From contig JAIYDJ010000110.1 in assembly GCA_027487575.1 (NCBI GenBank), positions 1-56,414 on the forward strand: a stretch of 56,414 bases of DNA, in the 5' to 3' direction. The notes under the pieces are model-generated. The model worked only from the letters and a program-made list of their open reading frames with translations, ran no database searches and was not told the DNA's origin. Below are positions 19,143-28,097 of this stretch, one piece after another (the stretch's first letter is position 1; every line of letters begins with the position of its first letter). Position numbers and translations under genes: made by a program. Origin of the DNA: Rhodobacter sp. Lineage in GTDB: Bacteria > Pseudomonadota > Alphaproteobacteria > Rhodobacterales > Rhodobacteraceae.

Positions 19143-20197
19143 TCCCGGTGATCGACGGCCACAACGACATCCTTTTGCGCATGCTGAACGCGCCCGAAAA
19201 CCGCGCGGCGATCTGGCTGACCGGCGAGGGGACGGGCGATCTTGACCTGCCCCGGATGCAGGCCGCCGGTTTTGCCGGTGGGTTCTTCGCGATCTACATC
19301 CCGTCGCCCGAGGCGCATGACAGCGCCGCGAACCAGCTTGCCATGCAGAATCCGCCCTTTGCCCTGCCGTTGCCCGACCCGATCCCGCAGGCCGAAGCGG
19401 TGCCGGTGGCGATGGTGGCAGCGGGGCATCTGCTGTGGATGGAGCGTGCATCCGGTGGCCGTTTCCGGCTGTGCCGCACGGCCGGGGACATGCGGGCCTG
19501 CCTGGCCGACGGGGTCATCGGCGGCGTCATGCACATGGAGGGGATCGAGGCGATCGACGAAGGCCTTGACCTGTTGCATGTCTTTCACGCAATGGGCCTG
19601 CGGTCGCTTGGGCCGGTGTGGAGCAGGCCGACGGCTTTCGGGCATGGGGTGCCGTTCGCGTTTCCGCAGTCGCCCGACACCGGGCCGGGGTTGACCGAGG
19701 CGGGGAAGCGGCTGGTGGCGGCGTGCAACCAGTTGAAGATCATGCTGGACCTGAGCCATCTGAACGAGGCGGGGTTCAATGATGTGGCCCGCCTCAGCAC
19801 CGCGCCGCTGGTCGCGACCCATTCCAACGCCCACGCGTTGTGCGCCTCGACCCGCAACCTGACAGACCGGCAGCTTGATGCCATCCGCGACAGCGATGGG
19901 ATGGTGGGGTTGAACTTTGCCGTGGCCTTCCTGCGCGAGGATGGACGCAAGGACCCGAAAACCGGCTGGGACCCCGTGCTGCGGCACATGGACCATCTTA
20001 TCAACAGGTTGGGAGACGGCCGCGTCGGGTTCGGGTCGGACTACGACGGCGCGGTGATGCCCGAAGTGGTCGCCGGAGTCGAAAAACTGCCCGATCTGAT
20101 CGCAGCGCTGCGGGGCCACGGCTATGATGATGCGCTGCTGAACCGGCTGGCGCATGGCAACTGGCTGGCGCTGATGGAACGGACGTTCGGGGCCTGA
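19139..20197 (+). CDS. Membrane dipeptidase-like M19 peptidase
   Basis: This 352-residue protein belongs to the peptidase M19 (renal dipeptidase) family of zinc-dependent TIM-barrel dipeptidases. Metal-site motifs are visible: DGHND near the N-terminus, MEGIEAI, ATHSNAHALC and GFGSDYDG. No signal peptide is seen, so it probably acts in the cytoplasm on imported peptides. It ends the peptide-transport operon through an ATGA overlap, which supports import followed by hydrolysis. D-amino-acid-containing dipeptides are possible substrates for the family. Confidence 0.9.
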   Translation: MIPVIDGHNDILLRMLNAPENRAAIWLTGEGTGDLDLPRMQAAGFAGGFFAIYIPSPEAHDSAANQLAMQNPPFALPLPDPIPQAEAVPVAMVAAGHLLWMERASGGRFRLCRTAGDMRACLADGVIGGVMHMEGIEAIDEGLDLLHVFHAMGLRSLGPVWSRPTAFGHGVPFAFPQSPDTGPGLTEAGKRLVAACNQLKIMLDLSHLNEAGFNDVARLSTAPLVATHSNAHALCASTRNLTDRQLDAIRDSDGMVGLNFAVAFLREDGRKDPKTGWDPVLRHMDHLINRLGDGRVGFGSDYDGAVMPEVVAGVEKLPDLIAALRGHGYDDALLNRLAHGNWLALMERTFGA

Positions 20198-20217
20198 AAG
20201 GGCGGGCGTATGGCGGC

Positions 20218-21528
20218 CTAGGTTTCGGTGTCGACCGCGCCCAGATCAAACCCTTCGCCGGGAAAGAACTTGGCAAGCCGCACATCCGCCGAACGGGCGT
20301 GCGCCTCCATCCCCTCCATCCGGGAAATCCGGGCGGTGGCAAGCGCCAGCGGGCGGGACGCCGCGCGGGTGGCCCGCTGCCATGTGACGGTCTTCATGAA
20401 CTTGTGCACCGACAGACCCCCGGTATAGCGCCCGGCGCCCGATGTCGGCAGCACGTGGTTGGGCCCCGAGCATTTGTCGCCATAGGCCACGGTCGTCTCC
20501 TCGCCCAGAAACAAGGACCCGTAGGACCGCAGCCGGGTCAGCCACCAGTCCGGGTCGGCGGCTTGCACGTGCAGGTGTTCGGGCGCGTAAGCGTCGGCGA
20601 CGCGCGCCATGTCTTCGGCATCGTCGCACAGCATCACTTCGGCATAATCGGCCCAAGCGGCCCCCGCGCTGGCTGCGTTCAGTGCGGGCAGGGCGGCGAT
20701 CAAGACGGGGACGGCCTCCATCACCCGCTGCGCCAGACCCGCGTCGGTCGTCACCAGCCAGACCGGAGAGTTGTAGCCATGTTCGGCCTGCCCCACCAGA
20801 TCGGCCGCAACCAGCACCGGGTCGGCAGTGGCATCGGCGATCACCATGCAGTCGGTCGGACCGGCGAACATGTCGATGCCCACCTGCCCGTACAGGATGC
20901 GCTTGGCCTCGGCGACATACTGGTTGCCGGGGCCGACGAGGATATCGGCCTTGGGCAGGCCGAACAGCCCGTTTGCCATGGCCGCGACCCCCTGCACCCC
21001 GCCCATGTTCAGGATCACGTCGGCCCCGCATAGGTCCATCGCGAAAAGGATGGCGGGCGGTATGCCGATGCCGGGACGCGGGGGCGAGCAGGCGGCGATG
21101 TGGGGCACCCCGGCCACCTTGGCGGTGGTGACCGTCATGATCGCGCTGGCAATGTGGCTGTAACGCCCGCCTGGCACATAGCACCCGGCCGAGGTGACGG
21201 GAATCTGCTTTTGCCCCGCCATCAGGCCCGGCAGAATCTCGACCGTGCAATCGGTGATGGTTGCGCGCTGCGCCTCGGCAAAGGTGCGGATGTTGCGGTG
21301 GGCGAACCGGATGTCGTCCTTCAACTGATCGGGCACCTGCGCTGCGGCGGCCACGCGCGCCTCGGGCGACACGAGGATGTCGCCCTGCCACTTGTCCAAA
21401 TCGCGGGCAAACCGGATCGCCGCCGCATCCCCGTCGCGCCCGATTTCGTCCAGCATGGCCATGACGGCCGCGCGCACGTCGGTCTGCCCGGACTCTGCCG
21501 ACCGGGTGGCCTTCTTGAGATACTGCAT
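20218..21528 (-). CDS. hpsN: HisD-family dehydrogenase, probable sulfopropanediol 3-dehydrogenase (HpsN-like)
   Basis: This 436-residue protein is a histidinol-dehydrogenase homologue. It retains the zinc/NAD core (AGCYVPGGRYSHIASAIMT, GPGNQYVAEAKR, AEHGYNSPVW, PEHLHV), but its N-terminus (MQYLKKATRS) resembles HpsN of marine Rhodobacterales. HpsN oxidises 2,3-dihydroxypropane-1-sulfonate to sulfolactate. Context supports this rather than histidine synthesis: it closes an operon with a TauABC-like importer and a cysteate lyase. The start at 21528 is chosen because the preceding 26 residues look non-homologous and overlap the permease end. HpsN identity rests on recalled similarity. Confidence 0.8.
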   Translation of the reverse strand: MQYLKKATRSAESGQTDVRAAVMAMLDEIGRDGDAAAIRFARDLDKWQGDILVSPEARVAAAAQVPDQLKDDIRFAHRNIRTFAEAQRATITDCTVEILPGLMAGQKQIPVTSAGCYVPGGRYSHIASAIMTVTTAKVAGVPHIAACSPPRPGIGIPPAILFAMDLCGADVILNMGGVQGVAAMANGLFGLPKADILVGPGNQYVAEAKRILYGQVGIDMFAGPTDCMVIADATADPVLVAADLVGQAEHGYNSPVWLVTTDAGLAQRVMEAVPVLIAALPALNAASAGAAWADYAEVMLCDDAEDMARVADAYAPEHLHVQAADPDWWLTRLRSYGSLFLGEETTVAYGDKCSGPNHVLPTSGAGRYTGGLSVHKFMKTVTWQRATRAASRPLALATARISRMEGMEAHARSADVRLAKFFPGEGFDLGAVDTET

Positions 21529-21541
21529 GGCGCGGGCCCTT

Positions 21542-22408
21542 TTACATGCGCCCTTTCCAGGGCACCAGTTTGCGTTCGACAAAACGCATGAACAGATCGA
21601 ACCCATAGGCGATGACCGCGATCACGATGATGCCCATGACCACTGTCGAGGTTTGCAGGAACTGGCTGGCGGTCAGCACCATGTATCCGACGCCGCTGGT
21701 TGCCGCGACCATTTCGGCCGCCACCAGCGTCGTCCAGCCAAAGCCGATGCCGATCCGCATCGCCGTCAGGATTTCCGGCAGGGCCGAGGGCAGGATGATG
21801 TGAACCATCACCTGCCAACGCGTCGCGCCAAAGGAATAGGCGGCGTGGATCTGTTCGATGGCCGCCGATTTGACGCCGGACCGCGCGCCCAGCGTCACCG
21901 GTGCCAGCACTGACAGGAAGATCAGCAGCACCTTCGACGTCTCGCCGATGCCGAACCAGATGATCATCAGCGGCAGGTAGGCCAATGGTGGAATGGGGCG
22001 ATAGAACTCCAGCGGCGGGTCGAACAGGCCGCGGACAATCGGGTTCATCCCCATCGCAATTCCCAGCGGAATGCCGATGGCGCAGGCCATCACAAAGGCC
22101 CCGAACACCCGCGCCGCCGAAACGCCCACATGTTCCAGAAACGGCGTGTTGGTGAAGCCGTTGGTCCAGACATCAATGAACTTGTTCAGGACAGCCCCGG
22201 GCGAGGGCAGGAACAGCGGCTTGACCCAGCCCGCCCATGTGACCAGCCACCAGACGAACAGGATGCCAAGAACCGAGGCCAGCGACAAAAGCCGGGTGCT
22301 ACCTTGCCCCGGCACGCCGAAGATCTGGCCGGGCCGGGTGGCCCGCGCGCGGGTCAGGAAAGACAGTCTGCCCCGGACGGGCCCGGACTTCACCGCAGGG
22401 TCGGTCAT
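21542..22408 (-). CDS. Taurine/sulfonate-type ABC transporter permease (TauC/SsuC-like)
   Basis: This 288-residue inner-membrane permease is of the nitrate/sulfonate/taurine class. Typical segments are [20 protein letters not shown] and the EAA loop [20 protein letters not shown]. The start overlaps the ATPase stop (ATGA), and the stop lies 13 bases before the hpsN-like start. It belongs to a six-gene minus-strand operon, so an organosulfonate is the probable substrate. Confidence 0.92.
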   Translation of the reverse strand: MTDPAVKSGPVRGRLSFLTRARATRPGQIFGVPGQGSTRLLSLASVLGILFVWWLVTWAGWVKPLFLPSPGAVLNKFIDVWTNGFTNTPFLEHVGVSAARVFGAFVMACAIGIPLGIAMGMNPIVRGLFDPPLEFYRPIPPLAYLPLMIIWFGIGETSKVLLIFLSVLAPVTLGARSGVKSAAIEQIHAAYSFGATRWQVMVHIILPSALPEILTAMRIGIGFGWTTLVAAEMVAATSGVGYMVLTASQFLQTSTVVMGIIVIAVIAYGFDLFMRFVERKLVPWKGRM

Positions 22409-23193
22409 GCGGCGGCCTCTTCGTCGGAAAAGATGATCTCAAGAACCTCTTCGCGCAGCGCGATGAACTCGCGGCTGGCCTTGACGGTGCGCGCCGGGGT
22501 GCCCGACAGGAATTGCCGCGAAAACGGCAGGTCGAACCGGTGCGCGATGCGGCCGGGGCGGGGCGACATCACGATCAGCCGGGTGCCCATGAACAGGGCC
22601 TCTTCGACCGAATGGGTGATGAAGAACACCGATTTCGACGTGCTGTGCCAGATGTTCAGGATCAGCTCCTGCGCCTTTTCGCGGGTCAGCGCGTCGAGCG
22701 CGCCAAGGGGTTCGTCCATCAGCAAAATCTTGGGGTCGCAGGTCAGCGCGCGGGCGATCCCGACGCGCTGCTGCATCCCGCCTGACAGGGTATAGACGCG
22801 CGCATTTTCGAACCCGCCAAGGCCCAGCAAGTCGATAAACCCGCGCGCCACCTCGTACCGCCGCGCCTCGGGGACGCCCTGCAGTTTCAGGCCGAAGGCG
22901 ACATTGTCGAGAACGTCAAGCCAGGGCAGCAGCGCGTGTTTCTGAAACACCACGGCGCGGTCGGCCCCCGGCCCCCGCACGGGCGCGCCGTCCAGCAGGA
23001 CGTCGCCCGAGGTGGGCTGCAGAAAGCCCGCGATCATCGACAGAAGGGTGGATTTGCCGCAGCCGGACGCGCCAAGGGCCACGACGAAATCGTCGTGGCC
23101 GATGTCCAGATCGATGCCGCGCAGCGCCTCGACCGGCGGGCGGCCGTCGGCGCTCGGGTAGATCACCGATGCCTGTCTGACGCTGAGCCCCAT
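22405..23193 (-). CDS. Taurine/sulfonate-type ABC transporter ATP-binding protein (TauB/SsuB-like)
   Basis: This 262-residue ATPase has Walker A (GASGCGKST), a signature (LSGGMQQR) and Walker B ([12 protein letters not shown]), with the subfamily ending [22 protein letters not shown]. The start at 23193 ([10 protein letters not shown]) is chosen because the alternative upstream start would run through an intercistronic hairpin and into the binding-protein gene. It drives uptake through the neighbouring permease. Confidence 0.92.
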   Translation of the reverse strand: MGLSVRQASVIYPSADGRPPVEALRGIDLDIGHDDFVVALGASGCGKSTLLSMIAGFLQPTSGDVLLDGAPVRGPGADRAVVFQKHALLPWLDVLDNVAFGLKLQGVPEARRYEVARGFIDLLGLGGFENARVYTLSGGMQQRVGIARALTCDPKILLMDEPLGALDALTREKAQELILNIWHSTSKSVFFITHSVEEALFMGTRLIVMSPRPGRIAHRFDLPFSRQFLSGTPARTVKASREFIALREEVLEIIFSDEEAAA

Positions 23194-23209
23194 GCGGTCC
23201 CTCGGGTTG

Positions 23210-23235
23210 GCGAAGGCGGGGTGAACCGCCTTCGC
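23210..23235 (-). promoter_or_regulatory. Intercistronic hairpin after the sulfonate-binding-protein gene
   Basis: A perfect 10-bp stem (23210-23219 with 23226-23235) with a 6-base loop fills the 52-base gap between the binding-protein gene and the ATPase gene on the minus strand. It sits where a stabilising 3' hairpin would give excess binding protein, like the hairpin in the peptide-transporter operon. Confidence 0.6.
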
Positions 23236-23245
23236 TGCGGAATGG

Positions 23246-24232
23246 TCACTTTGCGGCTTCGGCGACTGAGGTGTTGACGAAGGCCGCATAGTCATCGACC
23301 GCCGCATCGATCCGCCCGGCCTTCACCAGAAAATCCGCCGTCGTTTTCATGGTGGCCGCAGCGCCGCCCAGCCATGTGTCGGACAACTGGTCGGCCAGCG
23401 GGATGAAGGTGAAGCCCTTCAGGATGCCCGGCACCTGATCGGCGGCGGCGCCGGTGATCTCGGCAATCGTCTTGACGGGCGCGCTGTCGGCCGTCCAGGC
23501 AGCGGGATCAGCGAGGTAGGCCATGTTTGCCTCGTTCATCGTCTTGGCGAAGGCGGTCAGAGCCTCGGCATTTTCCGCCGCGAAGTCGGTGTTGACGACC
23601 CAGCCGTCAAAGGTCGGGTAACCCCAGGCGGCGGTCTGATCCGCGCCCACGATGAAGGTGCCGGTCTGCAGGATCTGGTTCTGCACCGGCTCCCAGATGA
23701 ACGCCGCGTCGACCTGACCCGAATCCCACGCCGCCGCGATCTGGTCGGCGGGCAGGTTCACGATGGTCACGTCGGATTCCGCGATGCCGACATGGGCAAG
23801 CCCGCCCATCAGCGAATAGTGGGCGGTCGACCCGACCGGAACCGCGATGCGCTTGCCGGTGACGTCTTCCAGCTTGGTGATGCCCGAATCCTTGGTCGCG
23901 ATCAGGCTTTCGGCGGTGCCAAGGCCCTGGGCAATCATGAACAACTGGTATTCAACACCCTGGCTCGCGCCGATGGCCAGGGGCGACGATCCGAGTTCGG
24001 CGACCTGCACATCCCCCGATGCCATGGCCGCGATCACCTCGGTGCCCGATCCGAACTGGCGCCATTCGATGGTCCAGCCGGTGGCGGCATCGAACTTGCC
24101 TTCGGCACGGGCGACCTGCATCGGCGTCGGACTGCCGAAATGGCCAATGATCACGTTCTCGGCCAGCGACGCGCCCGCCGTCAGGGCAAGCACTGCCGCA
24201 CCGGTCAGCAGGTGGGTAAGGGTCTTTTTCAT
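23246..24232 (-). CDS. Taurine/sulfonate-type ABC transporter substrate-binding protein (TauA-like)
   Basis: This 328-residue periplasmic binding protein is of the TauA/SsuA class. The signal peptide ends near residue 24 (ASLA then ENVI). Mature-protein landmarks include [35 protein letters not shown] and [10 protein letters not shown]. Because cuyA-like and hpsN-like genes share the operon, the ligand is probably a C3 sulfonate such as cysteate or DHPS rather than taurine itself. Confidence 0.9.
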   Translation of the reverse strand: MKKTLTHLLTGAAVLALTAGASLAENVIIGHFGSPTPMQVARAEGKFDAATGWTIEWRQFGSGTEVIAAMASGDVQVAELGSSPLAIGASQGVEYQLFMIAQGLGTAESLIATKDSGITKLEDVTGKRIAVPVGSTAHYSLMGGLAHVGIAESDVTIVNLPADQIAAAWDSGQVDAAFIWEPVQNQILQTGTFIVGADQTAAWGYPTFDGWVVNTDFAAENAEALTAFAKTMNEANMAYLADPAAWTADSAPVKTIAEITGAAADQVPGILKGFTFIPLADQLSDTWLGGAAATMKTTADFLVKAGRIDAAVDDYAAFVNTSVAEAAK

Positions 24233-24267
24233 TCGGGTTCTCCGTGTTGATGCAAGGGGCGGGCCGG

Positions 24268-24990
24268 TCAGGGGGCAGGGCGGTCAGAGCCGCCATGTTC
24301 ACTGCCCGACCGTGCAAAGGCAAGCACGCCGCCGACAAGTTGATCCAGAGTGTCAAACATCCGGACGTTCGGCGCGACGCTGTCTGCGATCAGCGAAAAT
24401 TCTGTGCAGGCGATCATCTGCGCGTCTGCCCCCGCAGCGGCAAGCTCCGCCGAGGCGTCGCGCAGGGTGATGCGGGCGACGGCAAGGTCGCCCGCCTTGA
24501 TGGCGCGGATGGCGGCGATCATCGCCGCGTCGTCGGCCGGATAGATCGCGGTCAGCCCTACGTGCGCAAAGGCCGTGTCGAACAGGGCGACCCGCCGCAC
24601 TGCCGGAGAGGCCAGCACCCCGACCGTCCCCCCCGGACCGGCAAGCTGCAGCGCGCGGTCCACCGACAGTTGGATCATGTCGATCAGCGGCACTGCAACC
24701 GCAGCCCGGATCACCGGGGCATAGTGATGTGCCGTGTTGCACGGCATCGCCAGCGCAGTAGCCCCGGCCATTTGCAACTGCGCGGCCATTGCGGCCAGCA
24801 CTGGGCCGGGATCCTCGCCCGTGCCGTCGATCAGATGTCGGATGCGGGACGGCACCTGCGGATTCTGGTCGACGATCAGGGGAATGTGGTCCGCATCATC
24901 GTACGCATCGGTGGCCGACAGGATGCGCTGCATCAGAAGCACTGTCGCCTCAGGCCCCATTCCGCCCAGAATGCCGATCCGGCGCGGCAT
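24268..24990 (-). CDS. Aspartate/glutamate racemase-family protein, possible cysteate racemase
   Basis: This 240-residue PLP-independent racemase shows both catalytic cysteines (MPCNTAHHY near residue 85 and IACTEFSLI near residue 195) and the N-terminal GILGGMGPEAT. The family interconverts D and L acidic amino acids. It starts 2 bases after the cuyA-like stop, so the two are tightly coupled. Since cysteate is a close analogue of aspartate, it may convert D-cysteate to L-cysteate for the lyase; this role is inferred from position only. Confidence 0.83.
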   Translation of the reverse strand: MPRRIGILGGMGPEATVLLMQRILSATDAYDDADHIPLIVDQNPQVPSRIRHLIDGTGEDPGPVLAAMAAQLQMAGATALAMPCNTAHHYAPVIRAAVAVPLIDMIQLSVDRALQLAGPGGTVGVLASPAVRRVALFDTAFAHVGLTAIYPADDAAMIAAIRAIKAGDLAVARITLRDASAELAAAGADAQMIACTEFSLIADSVAPNVRMFDTLDQLVGGVLAFARSGSEHGGSDRPAP

Positions 24991-24992
24991 GG

Positions 24993-25997
24993 TCAGACTT
25001 CGGCCCGCAGGGCTGCGTCATACCCGAACAGCGCGGCCGATCCGCCGGTGTGCAGGAAAACCACCCGTTCGCCCATCCGGAACCGACCCGTGCGGCAATA
25101 GTCGATCAGTCCGGCGGCCGCCTTGCCGGAATAGACCGGGTCCAGCAGAATGCCTTCCAGTTCGGCAAAAAGCCGGATCGCCTCGATCGTGTCGGCGCGC
25201 GGAATGCCATAGCCCTGCCCGACGTAGGAACAATCCGCCACCACATCCTCGCGCAGGACAACGCCGGGGCAGCCCAGCTTTTCGGCGGTGCGCTGTGCGA
25301 GCGCGAACACGTTTTCCTCCTGCTTTGCCTGGGGCGCGCGTACCCCGAAGCCCAAAAGCGGGATGCCCGCATGGATCGCCTTCAGCCCGACGATCAGCCC
25401 CGCTTGTGTGCCCGCCGACCCGGTGGCCGTTACCAGATGGTCGATCACAAGACCCCGGTCATTGGCCTGTCCCAGCAACTCGAACGCGCAGTTCACATAG
25501 CCGAGCGCGCCGGTGGCATTCGATCCGCCGCCGGGAATGATGTAGACCGTCCGCCCGTCGGCGCGCAGGCCGTCTGCGACCGCCTCCATCTCGGCGGGCA
25601 TGTCCGCGCCACCGGGGCGCTTTTCGGTCACCGCGCCGTGCAGATGATCCAGCAGCACATTGCCGTTGGAGTTGTAATTCGGGTCGTTGGAGCCGGTGCG
25701 GTCTTCCAGCAGGATATGGCAGCCCATTCCCAGACGGGCGGCAAAGGCCGCCGTCTGGCGCGCGTGGTTGGATTGCGTGGCCCCTTGGGTGATCACCAGA
25801 TCCGCCCCCATCGCGCGCGCCTCTGCCATCAGGAATTCCAGCTTGCGGGTCTTGTTGCCTCCGGTCGACAGGCCGGTGCAATCGTCACGCTTGATCCAGA
25901 TTTCTGGCCCGCCCAAGGCCGCCGTGAGCCGGTCCATCCGTTCAAGCGGCGTAGGCAGATGGGCCAGAAAGATGCGGGGAAAGCGGGAAAGGTGCAT
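24993..25997 (-). CDS. cuyA: PLP-dependent L-cysteate sulfo-lyase (CuyA-like; D-cysteine desulfhydrase family)
   Basis: This 334-residue fold-type II PLP enzyme resembles CuyA of Ruegeria. CuyA cleaves L-cysteate to pyruvate, ammonium and sulfite. The PLP lysine lies in [14 protein letters not shown] near residue 50, and [10 protein letters not shown] and GSAGTQAGL are also visible. D-cysteine desulfhydrase is the main alternative, but the sulfonate importer and HpsN-like neighbours favour cysteate. It is the first gene of the minus-strand operon. Confidence 0.85.
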   Translation of the reverse strand: MHLSRFPRIFLAHLPTPLERMDRLTAALGGPEIWIKRDDCTGLSTGGNKTRKLEFLMAEARAMGADLVITQGATQSNHARQTAAFAARLGMGCHILLEDRTGSNDPNYNSNGNVLLDHLHGAVTEKRPGGADMPAEMEAVADGLRADGRTVYIIPGGGSNATGALGYVNCAFELLGQANDRGLVIDHLVTATGSAGTQAGLIVGLKAIHAGIPLLGFGVRAPQAKQEENVFALAQRTAEKLGCPGVVLREDVVADCSYVGQGYGIPRADTIEAIRLFAELEGILLDPVYSGKAAAGLIDYCRTGRFRMGERVVFLHTGGSAALFGYDAALRAEV

Positions 25998-26067
25998 GGG
26001 CTGGTCCTGCTGGGGGTGCGACGGCTTCGGTCAGACTAACAAGGGGCAACGGGAATGGACACATGCA

Positions 26068-26094
26068 AACGGGCCGCCAGATCGGCGGCCCGTT
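26068..26094 (-). terminator. Terminator after the coiled-coil membrane protein gene
   Basis: A perfect 11-bp stem (26068-26078 with 26084-26094) has a 5-base loop and is followed on the minus strand by a short T-run. It lies 19 bases beyond the stop of the gene at 26113-27120 and insulates the cuyA operon. Confidence 0.75.
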
Positions 26095-26112
26095 CAGGAT
26101 CAGTCCGGCGGA

Positions 26113-27120
26113 TCAGCCGCGATAGGCAAAGCCGCCAAAGATCTTGCCTTCGTCGCGGTGCCGGCCTCCGCGCACCGCACCGATGTAGGCTGCGGCGGCG
26201 GCAACCATGGCCGCTGCGGCCAGGATGAACCCGGTCAGGATCGCGCTGATCCGGGCCACTTCCGCGGCGTCGATCGCCTCTTGCTGCAGGCGGTCAACCT
26301 CGGCCTGCGCGTCGGCCACCAGTTGTGCCGCGTCGGCGCGGGCCTGCTGGGCGGCGGCAATCGCCTCGTCCACCCGGGCGTTGGCTTCGGGCGGGGTCAG
26401 ACCCGTCGAGGCGACAGCGGCGCTGACAAGGTAGTTGCGTTCGGCATCGCTGATTTCACCGCTTGCCACGACGTTGCCAAGAATGGCGGCCGTGCTGGCC
26501 GCGACAGCGGCCGGATCGGCCGTGCCCGTGCCGACCTGCGCCGGGCGCAGCAGCGCGTCACTGACATAGCCCACCGGATCGACCGAGGCACCCTCGGGCA
26601 CCAGGGCACCTGCCGCCGACATTGCGCCTTCGGCTGCACCACCGACGGCGGTACCGGCCGCCGTGGCAACCCCGCCCACTACGCTGCCTGTCGCCGTCGC
26701 CACATCACCGGCCGCCGAAACGGTCGTCGAAACGGCTGAACCCAGCAGAAACACGGTGGCCACGATGCCCAGACCCCAGACGACCAGACCGTTGATCCCG
26801 TCACGGGCGGTCACCTCGTCAGCCGCTGCCTTGTCCACGCGGCGGCGCATCCGGCCGACTATGTAGCCACCCGCACCGTAGCTCGCGACAAGCGTCACCA
26901 CGATCCAGACGGCGGTGACGATGACCATGAAGTCGAAACTGCCCTCACCCGGTTCGGCCGAGATCGTGGACAGGCCCAGTCCCGCCCCAAAGGCGGCGAA
27001 CACCGACCCAACGGCCACCGCAACGACACCGCCGCCAAACACGGCCGCCCAGTCGATGTACGAGCCCGCGAGTGTCTGCTCAGGCCCCGAGGCCCGTGTC
27101 ATGTCTTCGGTTCTTTCCAT
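26113..27120 (-). CDS. Hypothetical membrane protein, Ala-rich, with C-terminal helical hairpin
   Basis: This 335-residue protein is of unknown function. Hydrophobic segments lie near residues 25-45, 60-80, 105-130 and 300-325. Between them is an Ala/Gly/Val-rich region and a charged helical region around residues 245-290 that could form a coiled coil. The start at 27120 follows a GGAGACGAAC ribosome site. It lies 20 bases downstream of a 24-residue membrane peptide gene, and a candidate EcfG promoter precedes both, suggesting an envelope role in general stress. Confidence 0.8.
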   Translation of the reverse strand: MERTEDMTRASGPEQTLAGSYIDWAAVFGGGVVAVAVGSVFAAFGAGLGLSTISAEPGEGSFDFMVIVTAVWIVVTLVASYGAGGYIVGRMRRRVDKAAADEVTARDGINGLVVWGLGIVATVFLLGSAVSTTVSAAGDVATATGSVVGGVATAAGTAVGGAAEGAMSAAGALVPEGASVDPVGYVSDALLRPAQVGTGTADPAAVAASTAAILGNVVASGEISDAERNYLVSAAVASTGLTPPEANARVDEAIAAAQQARADAAQLVADAQAEVDRLQQEAIDAAEVARISAILTGFILAAAAMVAAAAAYIGAVRGGRHRDEGKIFGGFAYRG

Positions 27121-27140
27121 GTTCGTCTCCTTTTTCGCGT

Positions 27141-27215
27141 TCAGCGCAGGCCGATCAGCGACAAGACGGCCATGACAACGACCACAAGGCCGACGAGATA
27201 AATGATGCTGCTCAT
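27141..27215 (-). CDS. 24-residue single-span membrane peptide
   Basis: The frame encodes a 24-residue peptide that is almost entirely one hydrophobic helix, starting MSSIIYLVGLVV and ending LSLIGLR. A strong GGAAGGA ribosome site lies 6 bases before the ATG, which argues that it is translated. A short peptide of this kind is familiar from other Rhodobacterales, but that is recollection only. It sits between an EcfG-type promoter and the membrane-protein gene, so it is probably part of the stress regulon. Confidence 0.7.
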   Translation of the reverse strand: MSSIIYLVGLVVVVMAVLSLIGLR

Positions 27216-27266
27216 GTGCTATCCTTCCAACCATCCGCCACAACGGGGATGTCTTCATGCCGGCTC

Positions 27267-27292
27267 AACGCCTGCTTTGCCAAGAAGGTTCC
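27267..27292 (-). promoter_or_regulatory. EcfG-type promoter for the small membrane peptide operon
   Basis: The minus strand reads GGAAC (27292-27288), 17 bases, then CGTT (27270-27267), a perfect match to the alphaproteobacterial EcfG consensus. Transcription would start near 27259, about 45 bases before the small peptide ATG. Confidence 0.75.
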
Positions 27293-27329
27293 CGGGGGTG
27301 CGCTGTCCCGCCTGCTTTGTCGGCTCGAC

Positions 27330-27355
27330 GGAACCTATCGGACCTGAGAGATGTT
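27330..27355 (+). promoter_or_regulatory. EcfG-like promoter for the stress-protein-26-like gene
   Basis: GGAAC (27330-27334), 17 bases, then TGTT (27352-27355), one mismatch from the EcfG pattern. A start near 27362 would leave about 55 bases of leader before the flavin-binding stress protein. Confidence 0.55.
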
Positions 27356-27416
27356 CTTGTCCTGCCAACCCGATCACCGCCAACCGGTGTCGAAGGTGCG
27401 GCACACAAGGATGCAC

Positions 27417-27884
27417 ATGATGGACAACACCGTTTTCTGGGACCGCGTCGAGAAAGTGAACGCAGGCATGCTCGACACCGGGGGGGAGGCGCGGTTCGTG
27501 CCGATGTCCCATACGGCGGACCGGGCGGCGAATACCCTGTGGTTCATCACCGCGCAGGGCACGGCACTGGTCGAGGCGGTGCAGTCCGGGCAGACCGATG
27601 CGGCCTATATCGTCGCGGATTCGGCAGGCGGTCTTTTCGCGCGTCTGTCAGGTACCCTGACGCTGTCGACCGACCGCGCCAAACTAGAGGAATTGTGGAA
27701 CCCCGTCGCCGCGACCTGGTTTGACGGGGGCATCGACGATCCCGATATCCGCATGCTGGCCTTTCACATCGGCACCGGCGAGGTCTGGGTGACCCCGCAA
27801 TCCGGCCTGCGGTTCATGTTCAACATCGCGAAGGCCAAGGTGACGGGCGATGAACCCGATATGGGCGACCATTTCACCCTGTGA
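27417..27884 (+). CDS. General stress protein 26-like, pyridoxamine-5'-phosphate-oxidase-type FMN-binding protein
   Basis: This 155-residue protein has the split-barrel fold of the pyridoxamine 5'-phosphate oxidase-like stress proteins. Supporting stretches are FWDRVEKVNAGML, RFVPMSHTADRAANTLWFIT and LSTDRAKLEELWNPVAATWF. These proteins bind FMN; their reactions are mostly unknown. Two ATGs (27417 and 27420) are possible; an AAGG ends 6 bases before the first. A candidate EcfG promoter upstream agrees with a stress role. Confidence 0.87.
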   Translation: MMDNTVFWDRVEKVNAGMLDTGGEARFVPMSHTADRAANTLWFITAQGTALVEAVQSGQTDAAYIVADSAGGLFARLSGTLTLSTDRAKLEELWNPVAATWFDGGIDDPDIRMLAFHIGTGEVWVTPQSGLRFMFNIAKAKVTGDEPDMGDHFTL

Positions 27885-27914
27885 CGAAGACGCCCCGCTT
27901 TAAGGAGTTTACCG

Positions 27915-28097
27915 ATGAATGACACTTTGCCCGGCGTCCCGCCCGCCCCGGCACCCGCACCCGGACCCCTTCCCCTGCCGGACATGCCGCCCCTGCATCA
28001 GCCGGAAATCCAGCCGGACGCCCCGGTCGAAATCCCGGACATCGACTTGCCCGAGATCGATCTGCCGCCGCTTGCCCCTGGTCCCGACGCCGTCTGA
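27915..28097 (+). CDS. Small proline-rich acidic protein
   Basis: This 60-residue protein is unrecognised. About a third of its residues are proline and it carries many Asp/Glu and no Lys or Arg, giving a strongly acidic, extended chain with near-repeats such as PDIDLPEIDLPP. A strong TAAGGAG ribosome site 7 bases before the ATG supports translation. It follows the stress protein by 30 bases and may share its EcfG-type promoter. No signal peptide is seen. Confidence 0.65.
   Translation: MNDTLPGVPPAPAPAPGPLPLPDMPPLHQPEIQPDAPVEIPDIDLPEIDLPPLAPGPDAV

Noticed and set aside
20218..21528. A histidine-biosynthesis hisD gene
   Set aside because: The enzyme family fits, but the sulfonate importer and lyase neighbours and the HpsN-like N-terminus favour a sulfopropanediol dehydrogenase.
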